40,194 nt of DNA from a virus, in IMG/VR virus record IMGVR_UViG_3300018428_003547, positions 1 to 40,194 of that record; one strand, 5' to 3'. A program made the position numbers and the translations under genes. The notes beneath the pieces were generated by a model, which did not search any database, was not told the DNA's origin, and saw nothing but the letters and a program-made list of their open reading frames with translations. This document shows, piece by piece, positions 7,829-14,968 of this stretch (positions are counted from its first letter, which is position 1; every line of letters starts with the position of its first letter).

Positions 7829-8356
7829 TTAATTACCACTAAACACAACTCCATATAATTCCAAAAGTTCTACTCCATACTTCATACAACTATCGTGAAC
7901 TCTATCTTTTAGATTCAGAAACAAATTAACATCATTTCTAACATCTGTGTATAAGTCTTCGCTATCCAACATAATGTGGTATATTTTTTCAGTATCGAAT
8001 AATTTGTTTAGATTGAGAACCCCTTTCAGAGTTTCTATTTTAGGAACAAAGCTTACGTGTTCAGGCAACATATCACATATCAAATCAACTTCAGCCACCT
8101 CTTCTATATTAGATGTTGCAAAGTACTTTATATTATCGTATTTATGTGTAAATGTAATCGCATCTGTCAAAGATAATGATGGAACAGGTGGTTTCGTTCT
8201 ACCTTTTGGGTAGTCTAAAAACACATCATAGTCTCTATTAACGAACTGTTTCAACTCCCGTAAATCCTTTACGTGAGCCATATTAATTCTTATTACCACA
8301 TCATCTACCTTTTCAAATTGTGGTAAAGTTAGTAAGTGATTAGATATCAGTATCAT
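7829..8356 (-). CDS. pyruvate-kinase/HpcH-like TIM-barrel protein, reduced
   Basis: A 175-aa protein that reads like a shortened pyruvate-kinase or HpcH/HpaI barrel: RINMAHV (22-28) resembles the RxNxSH motif, VFLDYPKGRTKP the LDTKGPEIRT strand, VPKIETLKGVLNL (104-116) the KIENxEGVxN strand with Lys106 and Glu108, and MLDSEDL (129-135) the metal-binding ARGDL strand. The lid and regulatory domains of pyruvate kinase are absent. The family handles phosphoenolpyruvate or pyruvate enolates. A role in adding a pyruvyl or related group, or in making a keto-acid sugar, is only a guess. It begins in an ATGA overlap with the 46-aa gene. Confidence 0.5.
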   Translation of the reverse strand: MILISNHLLTLPQFEKVDDVVIRINMAHVKDLRELKQFVNRDYDVFLDYPKGRTKPPVPSLSLTDAITFTHKYDNIKYFATSNIEEVAEVDLICDMLPEHVSFVPKIETLKGVLNLNKLFDTEKIYHIMLDSEDLYTDVRNDVNLFLNLKDRVHDSCMKYGVELLELYGVVFSGN

Positions 8357-8493
8357 ATTATTCTCTCCAAATATTTACTTAAAAGTGACAAGACTACAGC
8401 AACAATTACATCAGCAATAGGAGGAACGGATGGATATCCAAAGTTCCAAACAATAACTAAAAGTAACCAAATAGAAAATATCTTATAATTCAT
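8353..8493 (-). CDS. small membrane protein (46 aa)
   Basis: A 46-aa frame: MNYKIFSIWLLLVIVW, then a GYPSVPP turn, then IADVIVAVVLSLLSKYLERII. Two hydrophobic stretches of about 12-16 residues joined by a Pro-rich turn suggest a helical hairpin in the inner membrane. Both ends are coupled: the start overlaps the nucleotidylyltransferase upstream by 11 nt, and the TGA overlaps the next ATG (ATGA). No homologue is recognised. Confidence 0.65.
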   Translation of the reverse strand: MNYKIFSIWLLLVIVWNFGYPSVPPIADVIVAVVLSLLSKYLERII

Positions 8494-8830
8494 TTCTTAT
8501 TTTCGTTGCCGATATCTCTCTTATTTCTTTAGGTGGCACTAACTCATTTAAATCATAGCCAACATCTCTACCATAGTTAACAGATTCAATAGCTGGTATT
8601 ACTATTACTTTAACATCTTCCGAATCCATTTCTTTGATAAATCTTTTTTCTATTATATCCTTAACTCTGTAAGTTGGAAATGGATTGTTTTCAGGCTCGT
8701 GTTCGTGAATATCCATAATAGCTATACAGACTCTTTTACCTTCTTCTAACATTTGTCTGACGCACCATTCGTGACCATCGTGAAATGGTTGAAATCTTCC
8801 TATGTAAAATGAATATCTTTTAAAACTCAT
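8483..8830 (-). CDS. nucleotidylyltransferase, NMN-adenylyltransferase (NadM)-like
   Basis: A 115-aa alpha/beta phosphodiesterase-type enzyme. The N-terminal GRFQPFHDGH (residues 11-20) contains the HxGH signature. ENNPFPTYRVKDIIEKRF resembles the NPF..xER region of NadM, and the end EISATKIRNEL matches the C-terminal ISxTxIR nucleotide-binding motif. NadM joins NMN and ATP to make NAD. Such genes occur in phages as NAD-salvage enzymes. Here, inside a glycan block, it could also activate a sugar phosphate. It is short for the family. The ATG at 8830 overlaps the sulfotransferase stop by 11 nt. Confidence 0.72.
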   Translation of the reverse strand: MSFKRYSFYIGRFQPFHDGHEWCVRQMLEEGKRVCIAIMDIHEHEPENNPFPTYRVKDIIEKRFIKEMDSEDVKVIVIPAIESVNYGRDVGYDLNELVPPKEIREISATKIRNEL

Positions 8831-9467
8831 AATCAAATAACTCTAAATCTTTTCTATAAATATCACAAAACTTTTTCTTAACAGATTTTTTCTTAAACAT
8901 TTCTTTGTAATTTGGTTTAGCGTCTAAATTAGAAATAGTCATATTAGATGTGCATTCACTAATATTTTCTATTAAATTTTTATTTACGCTTTTTAAATTT
9001 TCATACTTTCCTATATAATCTACAAATTGTACACCATTCTCATAGAAAGCGTAGTAGTGTTGTGGAAACCAATGGTCGTTAGTGAAAGAACCATCTTCGT
9101 ATCTCAGATGACCTACACCTTTATCTAATATAAAAGAATCAAAATCATCAGTTACTTTTCTCTTTCTATTGTAAGCTTTCCAAGCAGCAACAACTCTAGC
9201 AAATGGGTTTCTAACAACAGTAAATTTGAAATACTTTTTAGCGTCACCATCTTTTAATTTCTCTAGTATTTCATTTGTATCGTTTGTATCTCTAGATATA
9301 CTATGAAAGTAAGGTAGGCTAACCTCTTCATAGTTTCTACCAACATATCTTGTTATCATAGTGGAAGCAGTTCTTCCAACCTTAAAGTAAATTACTTTTT
9401 GATTCCTGTAAACTAATGTCGTTACATATGGATTGGTTTTAATATGGTTTCTTAATTTAAAAGACAT
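8820..9467 (-). CDS. carbohydrate sulfotransferase 1
   Basis: A 215-aa cytosolic sulfotransferase-like protein. The 5'-phosphosulfate loop is KVGRTAST (29-36), and the 3'-phosphate site is VRNPFARVVAAW (85-96), followed by FVDYIGKYENLK, a usual C-terminal landmark of carbohydrate sulfotransferases. These enzymes move sulfate from PAPS to a sugar hydroxyl. There is no membrane anchor. It lies directly after a second sulfotransferase and shares the same motif order, so the pair probably arose by duplication or acts on two positions. Confidence 0.82.
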   Translation of the reverse strand: MSFKLRNHIKTNPYVTTLVYRNQKVIYFKVGRTASTMITRYVGRNYEEVSLPYFHSISRDTNDTNEILEKLKDGDAKKYFKFTVVRNPFARVVAAWKAYNRKRKVTDDFDSFILDKGVGHLRYEDGSFTNDHWFPQHYYAFYENGVQFVDYIGKYENLKSVNKNLIENISECTSNMTISNLDAKPNYKEMFKKKSVKKKFCDIYRKDLELFDYEF

Positions 9468-10134
9468 AGTTAAAGTACTCTAAATCTCTTTTGTAAACTC
9501 TCTCTACTATTTCTCTAGTTTCATCTGTGTAATAGTCTTTGTAATCTTCTTTCTTTTTTATATCACCGCTCCTTATATGAGAAAGATTCAGATGTGGTAT
9601 CCCAATCTCCTGACATAAATGTTTCCAATCATAATTTATGTTTTCTACTTTACCAAACCAATCTAAAAATATTTCTCCATCATCAAACTCACTGTAAAAC
9701 TTTGATGCAAAATAATGTGGATTCCACCAACCGTGCCATCTTTTTAGATTTACATCTTCCAATCTATCTGACATCCAGAGTTCTTCTTTTACGTGTTTAT
9801 TAAAATCCTTTGAAACTCCGAATCTATAACCATCTCCCCAACAAGATAACACCCTACTAAATGGATTTCTTACAAATGAAAAAATAAAGTAATCATCCCT
9901 TATCTCTTCATCTGTAATTTCTTCCAACCACTCAGGTTTTTGTCTTGATTGTTGTCCGTAAAACCAACAGTCTGAACTATGTTTGTTTATATACTGCTCT
10001 AAAGTTTTCATTACAGAAGTTCCTGCGCTCCTACCAGGTTTCATATAGATAACCTTTTTTCCGTGAAACCCCATTGGAATAAAATTTATTATGTCTTTGT
10101 ACTTTTTGAAATGTTTACTTAACTTAGAGTTCAT
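9457..10134 (-). CDS. carbohydrate sulfotransferase 2
   Basis: A 225-aa paralogue of the previous sulfotransferase. It has MKPGRSAGTSVMK (31-43) as the PAPS 5' loop, FSFVRNPFSRVLSCW (85-99) as the 3'-phosphate site, and LDWFGKVENI near the end. It probably sulfates the glycan made by the surrounding genes. The start overlaps the upstream reductase stop by 4 nt (ATGA). PAPS would have to come from the host, because no PAPS-synthesis gene is visible here. Confidence 0.84.
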   Translation of the reverse strand: MNSKLSKHFKKYKDIINFIPMGFHGKKVIYMKPGRSAGTSVMKTLEQYINKHSSDCWFYGQQSRQKPEWLEEITDEEIRDDYFIFSFVRNPFSRVLSCWGDGYRFGVSKDFNKHVKEELWMSDRLEDVNLKRWHGWWNPHYFASKFYSEFDDGEIFLDWFGKVENINYDWKHLCQEIGIPHLNLSHIRSGDIKKKEDYKDYYTDETREIVERVYKRDLEYFNYVF

Positions 10135-10841
10135 ATCTTACTCTTCATCTTATCTGTATTCATAGAACAATCTGTAGCCATATTTACATCAGATATGTCT
10201 TTTAAATAAATAGGTTCTATGTCACTATTTTCATTTTTTACGAAGTCGTAAACCGATTGTGATTTACCACCTACATTAATTATACCATTTTGATTTAATA
10301 ATTTCAAAGTAACCTTTGCTGCATCTTCAATATACATAAGACTTTTTCTCATATCCTTCAAAGCTTTTGGGTGTGGAAATGGTTTTTTATTCATAGCCAT
10401 TCTTAGTATTAAATGATTATCATACATCTGAACAGCACACTCTCCACCTAATTTAGACCAACCATATTTGGTAAATGGTTTCATAGCATCTGTTTCTTTG
10501 TAATTTCCATCGATACCTTCGTAAACATAATCGGTAGAGATATAAACTATCTTTTTCTTATATCTCTCACACATCAAAACAACATTTGAAGTGCCGATTA
10601 TATTCGTTTTTATACTTAGCTTTGGATTATCTTCGTGTATAACCATTGGTCTCGTTATAGCACCCGCGTGTATAACGATATCAAATTCAGATTGATGTGC
10701 GTAAAAGTAACTATCCAAATTCCAATAGTCTCTTACATCAGCTTCTTTTTTAGATGGTGTTAGAAATGATAAGTCTTTTCCTTCTCTAACTAAGTGTTTA
10801 CAGAACTCACCATCACCACCTGTTATTAATATTTTAGTCAT
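10131..10841 (-). CDS. RmlD-like dTDP-4-dehydrorhamnose reductase / SDR
   Basis: A 236-aa SDR. ILITGGDGEFCKHL (4-17) is the nucleotide-binding start; DVRDYWNLDSYF, DIVIHAGAITRP, IVYISTDYVYEG and KYGWSKLGGE (Tyr-x3-Lys) are the RmlD-type order. RmlD reduces the 4-keto group of dTDP-sugars, the last step to dTDP-rhamnose and similar sugars. It is about 50 residues shorter than typical RmlD, and the GGxGxxG motif is altered (GGDGEF), so another reductase or epimerase role is possible. RmlC- and FdtA-like cupins nearby support a deoxysugar route. Confidence 0.75.
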   Translation of the reverse strand: MTKILITGGDGEFCKHLVREGKDLSFLTPSKKEADVRDYWNLDSYFYAHQSEFDIVIHAGAITRPMVIHEDNPKLSIKTNIIGTSNVVLMCERYKKKIVYISTDYVYEGIDGNYKETDAMKPFTKYGWSKLGGECAVQMYDNHLILRMAMNKKPFPHPKALKDMRKSLMYIEDAAKVTLKLLNQNGIINVGGKSQSVYDFVKNENSDIEPIYLKDISDVNMATDCSMNTDKMKSKI

Positions 10842-11646
10842 TAAGTTTATAAAGTTCTATACACTCATTTCCTTGTGGCATTTGTGTTCCACTTTCTGAT
10901 GATGTTAAGTGAAACTCCTCATCAGAAAACACCTTTTCATAGTTCCAATCTGAATGTAAATCTAAATTAATTGGCATATTTCTGACATCTTTTGTTTTAC
11001 CATCCCAATGGCCTGGCCACCAGACACCTGTTTCTTCGGGAGTATTTTTAAACTCGTTGTTCTCCCACTCCATTCTTTTCAGAGAAAAGTTGTTAGTTAA
11101 AACATACTTAACATCTGCTTTCTTCAGAAAACTAATTATCTCTTCTATCTCTGATTGAATACAATGATTTAGTATGTCAAACAGAAGAACTAAATCCCAA
11201 CCCTTTTGTCTATGAGTAAATGTTCTAGCAAAGTGAAATCTTCTGTTATCTTCTGGATCTGTAATATCACATTGGTATATCTCTAATATGTTTGTTTCTT
11301 TATACAAATTCTGAGCAATACACTCAGATGAAACATCTAACCCAGCATATCTTGTTATGTTTCTAAAATCTAATCTAGTAGCCCAATACAAATCTCCACA
11401 TCCGATATCCATTATTGTTTTAACATCATAGTCTTTTACAATATTATTTATTATCTCTATTCTTCTTTCAGATTGTTTTACAGTTCCTTCACCACTCTTA
11501 GAATCAGGATGCCACCAATTTAGATAGTTATCTTTGTAAACTTTATCCCAAAGTTCTTTTGGTGACTCATCAGTATCTTTCCACCACGGGTTAGTAGAAG
11601 TTCCTATTCCAGCTTTGTGTTTCTCTAAATCTAATACCTTTGCCAT
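10834..11646 (-). CDS. class I SAM-dependent methyltransferase
   Basis: A 270-aa methyltransferase. An N-terminal region of about 75 residues (GTSTNPWWKDTDESPKELWDK) precedes motif I IMDIGCGDLYWATRL (about 79-93), then YAGLDVSSECIAQN and the motif IV-like WDLVLLFDILNH. The fold resembles small-molecule methyltransferases. Whether it acts on a sugar is inferred from its place between the oxygenase and the reductase. It overlaps the next gene by 8 nt. Confidence 0.76.
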   Translation of the reverse strand: MAKVLDLEKHKAGIGTSTNPWWKDTDESPKELWDKVYKDNYLNWWHPDSKSGEGTVKQSERRIEIINNIVKDYDVKTIMDIGCGDLYWATRLDFRNITRYAGLDVSSECIAQNLYKETNILEIYQCDITDPEDNRRFHFARTFTHRQKGWDLVLLFDILNHCIQSEIEEIISFLKKADVKYVLTNNFSLKRMEWENNEFKNTPEETGVWWPGHWDGKTKDVRNMPINLDLHSDWNYEKVFSDEEFHLTSSESGTQMPQGNECIELYKLND

Positions 11647-11647
11647 A

Positions 11648-12334
11648 TTACCACTCCAAATCTTTATTGAATTTTGCTTTTATTTGTTTTCCTTCTTCAT
11701 CTTTAGACCAAAACATAACACCTAAAGTCTTTCTATCTTTGCCCTCTGATATTTCAGGCAATCCGTGCCACGAGTTTTCAGAACATTTGAATACATTTAA
11801 TTGGTTAAATTTGTAAGGTATAGTTCCTTTTCTTTTCCCATCATTAACAACCAAATCAAAAGATGAATCATAATCTTCTGACAAACAAAGTATAGCACTA
11901 AATTCTCTTTTCCAATCTGTATGTATTCCGTGATGACTTGCATCAACATGCATTCCTAAGTAACCACCCTCACCATTTCTGTTAGGTGTAATCATCATAC
12001 CACCACCATAGTGAGACATATCAGGAAAACATTTAGTATCGAATCCCATCATAAAATCAGGGTTACAATGTGTTGCTATATAATCTAATAAAAGTAATGC
12101 AGGTGGCGGTACATTTTCACGACCCAACTTAGAACAATATTGAATTTGTCCATCTTCTCCACCACCATATTGAACCCAATCTTTTACATCATCAAAGCTC
12201 TCAGCAGCTGCTCTTACCATCGCTTCTGATGGATGAAAATTTTCTATAGTCATCCACGGATATGGTGTATGAGAATGAGTTATACTTCCTCTCATTCTCC
12301 AATCATCTTCTTTTTTAATAGGTGTTTCAGCCAT
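11648..12334 (-). CDS. 2-oxoglutarate/Fe(II)-dependent oxygenase
   Basis: A 228-aa protein with a double-stranded beta-helix iron site: MHVDAS (His129, Asp131), NSWHGLPE (His190), and an Arg at 201 (DRKTLGVMFW) in the usual 2-oxoglutarate position. The family hydroxylates proteins, sugars or small molecules. Hydroxylation of the lipid or sugar product is a fair guess. Iron oxygenases are common in marine T4-like phages. The start overlaps the FdtA-like gene stop by 8 nt. Confidence 0.82.
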   Translation of the reverse strand: MAETPIKKEDDWRMRGSITHSHTPYPWMTIENFHPSEAMVRAAAESFDDVKDWVQYGGGEDGQIQYCSKLGRENVPPPALLLLDYIATHCNPDFMMGFDTKCFPDMSHYGGGMMITPNRNGEGGYLGMHVDASHHGIHTDWKREFSAILCLSEDYDSSFDLVVNDGKRKGTIPYKFNQLNVFKCSENSWHGLPEISEGKDRKTLGVMFWSKDEEGKQIKAKFNKDLEW

Positions 12335-12740
12335 TCTTTATTCTCCTAAATTCTTCATAATCCTCTATGTAATCAGAAGGATCGTACAAAGTATTAGCTA
12401 ATACTAATAATGTGGCATTTTGACCAACATATATTTGTTCATCCCATATCATCTCAGGTATGTATAATGCCTTCCAAGGTTGGTTTAACTGCCAAGTTCT
12501 TTCACCACCCATTCCATCATCACACCTAACATCAATAGCTCCATTTATAGATATTAAAAGTTGTTTAGTTTTATGATGACTATGCTTTCCTCTATCGTTT
12601 TGGTTGTGAACTCCGAATACATAAAACATTCTTTTAACCTCAAACGGAACATCTTTTTCAAATTCTATTGGAGCGAGCCTACCATCTGACTCATCAAAAA
12701 ATTTTAGATTAAGTCTTTTTACATCATCAATTGTTGTCAT
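12327..12740 (-). CDS. fdtA: FdtA/WxcM-like dTDP-4-keto-6-deoxyglucose isomerase (cupin)
   Basis: A 137-aa single-domain cupin. The signature RGKHSHHKTKQ (50-60) gives the paired His53 and His55 of FdtA-type sugar isomerases, followed by LLISINGAIDVRCDDG, and WKALYIPEMIWDEQI later. FdtA changes dTDP-4-keto-6-deoxyglucose to the 3-keto form, which a DegT aminotransferase then aminates. Such an aminotransferase is at 6896-7828. Length fits the stand-alone enzyme. It overlaps both neighbours by a few bases. Symbol given by motif similarity only. Confidence 0.82.
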   Translation of the reverse strand: MTTIDDVKRLNLKFFDESDGRLAPIEFEKDVPFEVKRMFYVFGVHNQNDRGKHSHHKTKQLLISINGAIDVRCDDGMGGERTWQLNQPWKALYIPEMIWDEQIYVGQNATLLVLANTLYDPSDYIEDYEEFRRIKNG

Positions 12741-13120
12741 TTATTCTCCGTTGTCCATTCCTCTCCAAAGTGTCCAACCGGCACTCTAAACTCATCTTTT
12801 GGATTATACTTCTCTGTTAGATAGTATAATAAAATTGAGCCTGGTTCTAATGCTTTATATCCGTGATATACTCCTGGTTTCATTTCAATAACTCTCGGAT
12901 TCTTATCAGATAAATAAACAAATTCAGCACCATCTTCTTCCGTAGCCATTCCTACTTTGAAAGAACCCTTTATACAAGTCCAATAATCAGATTGTATATC
13001 GTGTTTGTGCCAAGCTACAATGTGTTCCGTACTATTTACATAGGACACATTTATCTGTCCATCTATAACTTCAAATACATCTAATAATCTTTGAGCTCTA
13101 TCGTCTTCATTGTAATACAT
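12737..13120 (-). CDS. RmlC-like dTDP-sugar 3,5-epimerase (cupin)
   Basis: A 127-aa cupin: VAWHKHDIQSDYWTCIKGSFKVG (start near residue 36) fits the RmlC His and Lys motif region, VIEMKPGVYHGYKAL the PxGxxHGF strand, and KDEFRVPV the C-terminal DE motif. RmlC epimerises C3 and C5 of dTDP-4-keto-6-deoxyglucose. This protein is about 50 residues shorter than typical RmlC, and the RGLH motif is replaced by WHKH, so it could be a related sugar isomerase. AGGAG sits 9 nt before the start. It pairs with the RmlD-like protein at 10131. Confidence 0.7.
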   Translation of the reverse strand: MYYNEDDRAQRLLDVFEVIDGQINVSYVNSTEHIVAWHKHDIQSDYWTCIKGSFKVGMATEEDGAEFVYLSDKNPRVIEMKPGVYHGYKALEPGSILLYYLTEKYNPKDEFRVPVGHFGEEWTTENK

Positions 13121-13129
13121 AAAATTCTC

Positions 13130-14317
13130 CTATGAAAATGACATTACTTGTGGTACGTGAGTTATAAACTGCCCACCATTATCTACAAATTCTCTTTCAC
13201 CATTAGCTATAAAATCTTTGAAATTCCAAGCTCCTAAGAAAGCGTAGTCATAGTCGTTTAGATTTACAGACTCTCTATCAACTACAGGTATATGACTACC
13301 AGGCGCTAGTAAACCTTGTTTATCTGGTGTAGTATCAGTAATACAATCTATTAGAGAGCTATCAATACCACAATAGTTGAATACTGTTGTTGATTTGGAT
13401 GTAGCACCAATGCTAATTACTTTCTTGCCATTATGTTTTAAATTAGACAACATTCTTTTAAGTTCATCTTTAGATGATTTAACTCTTTGTGCGAATGTTT
13501 CGTAAGTATCAAAGTTACCAATTCCAAATTCTTCTTCCTCTCTTAGATTCCTATACACATTCTCAGAGATTGTATTGTTAGATGGAATGTTTGGTTTTTT
13601 GGCATATATTCTGTTCGAACCACCGTGAACTGATAAGTTATCTACATCAAATATAATCAATCCATTCTTTCTTAAAATATTATCAAGTGCTGTGACTGAA
13701 AATACATGCGCGTGTTCATCATATATTTGGTCGTATGAACCTCTCTCTAACATTCTAAGCAAAGATGGGTCTTCAAATACAAACACTCCATCATCACTAA
13801 GTAAGTTAGCGACTGCTGAAAAACAATCATCTAAGTCTTGTATGTGGCATATACAGTTAGCAGAATATATTAAATCCATCTCACCATCAGACTCTTTTAT
13901 TCTTTCAGATAAATCTGTATCCCAAAACTCTGTTCTTGTTTTGTATCCCATATCACCCGTAACCTTTGCAAAATTGTCACAAGGCTCTACACAAAGAGAT
14001 TTCTCTTTTTCAAAGTTAGTTATAAAAGGCCCATCATTAGAACCTATCTCTAATATACTATTAGGTTTAAATCTTTCATCCAACATACTAGCGGTGTTTT
14101 TGAAGTGATTTACCATAGGTACTGACAAAGAAGTGGTGTACTTATAGTCATCGTTGAACATTAATTCTGGCTTTACAAACTCTTTCATAGAAACTAACTT
14201 AGTCTCTTCGTCAAACACAACTTTTAAATCAAAAAAGAACTCATCATTTATTTCATCCTTTTTAATAAAATTGTTAGCGATAGGTTGTTTACCTAAATCT
14301 AAAAACTCTCTCTTCAT
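13130..14317 (-). CDS. NDP-sugar C-methyltransferase (TylCIII/TcaB9-like)
   Basis: A 395-aa protein with the layout of C3-methyltransferases for branched deoxysugars. It has an LDLGKQPIANNF start, SAM motif I ILEIGSNDG (88-96), YDQIYDEHAHVFS (195-207) with the Glu-His of the active site, and a C-terminal Rossmann-like domain with VISIGATSKSTT and TPDKQGLLAPGSHIPV. The family adds a methyl carbon to keto-sugars. The usual CxxC zinc-binding start just ahead of the LDLG motif is missing, as the protein begins there. The start overlaps the FkbM gene by 4 nt. The keto-sugar is probably the FdtA or RmlC product. Confidence 0.85.
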   Translation of the reverse strand: MKREFLDLGKQPIANNFIKKDEINDEFFFDLKVVFDEETKLVSMKEFVKPELMFNDDYKYTTSLSVPMVNHFKNTASMLDERFKPNSILEIGSNDGPFITNFEKEKSLCVEPCDNFAKVTGDMGYKTRTEFWDTDLSERIKESDGEMDLIYSANCICHIQDLDDCFSAVANLLSDDGVFVFEDPSLLRMLERGSYDQIYDEHAHVFSVTALDNILRKNGLIIFDVDNLSVHGGSNRIYAKKPNIPSNNTISENVYRNLREEEEFGIGNFDTYETFAQRVKSSKDELKRMLSNLKHNGKKVISIGATSKSTTVFNYCGIDSSLIDCITDTTPDKQGLLAPGSHIPVVDRESVNLNDYDYAFLGAWNFKDFIANGEREFVDNGGQFITHVPQVMSFS

Positions 14318-14967
14318 TTAATTAACTCCTTATTTGTAAACAATAAATCTTTTTGAACTACAGTCTCTCCATCGTAATGTTCTCCAATACTCATTTTTTC
14401 TACGAATCCAATTTCATTCATATAATTAATAGTTTCTTCAGCAGTAGGTGCGCCCTCGTTATATTCTATCAAAGATATTTCTAACACAACAGCTGAAGCC
14501 TTTCTTATTAATTCTCTACCACCTTTTAATATATCTAATTCAGAACCTTGTGTATCTATTTTAATTAGTTCAAACACAGCGTCATCTTCAAAAATATTAT
14601 CTAATTTTTGTAAAGTAATTTTATTTTCTTGAACAAGTTGTGGTATATCCCAATAGTTAGCTTCTTTGTAGTATGAGTTACCCTCTGTATGTGGTTTATC
14701 ACTTCGAGTATAAAAAGTCACTTCTCTTTCTTCATCTCCCAAAGCAGCAATAAGATAGTTACCGCCATTCATCATAGACAATCTATCCAATGCACTTTCG
14801 TGAAGTGGATTGGCTTCTATCATAAATATAGCAGAATCAGGCCATACTCCTTTAGCCCAATTATGAAATTGTCCTGTGTGAGCTCCTATATCTAAAATAG
14901 CATTTGGTTGTATTCCCATATCATTTACTTCATACAACCTCATTATTTGTCCATCTCTATAAGCCAT
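14314..14967 (-). CDS. FkbM-family methyltransferase
   Basis: A 217-aa SAM enzyme. AILDIGAHTGQFHNW (28-42) is motif I, IFMIEANPLHESAL the acidic loop, and FELIKIDTQGSELDILKGG the FkbM signature. The family methylates sugar or polyketide hydroxyls. The C-terminus is short, and no extra domain is visible. It sits 1 nt after the carbamoyltransferase, so both probably decorate the same sugar. Confidence 0.84.
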   Translation of the reverse strand: MAYRDGQIMRLYEVNDMGIQPNAILDIGAHTGQFHNWAKGVWPDSAIFMIEANPLHESALDRLSMMNGGNYLIAALGDEEREVTFYTRSDKPHTEGNSYYKEANYWDIPQLVQENKITLQKLDNIFEDDAVFELIKIDTQGSELDILKGGRELIRKASAVVLEISLIEYNEGAPTAEETINYMNEIGFVEKMSIGEHYDGETVVQKDLLFTNKELIK

Positions 14968-14968
14968 A

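Noticed and set aside
13692-14108. Plus-strand open frame of 138 aa
   Set aside because: It is wholly inside the C-methyltransferase gene, which has clear motifs on the other strand.
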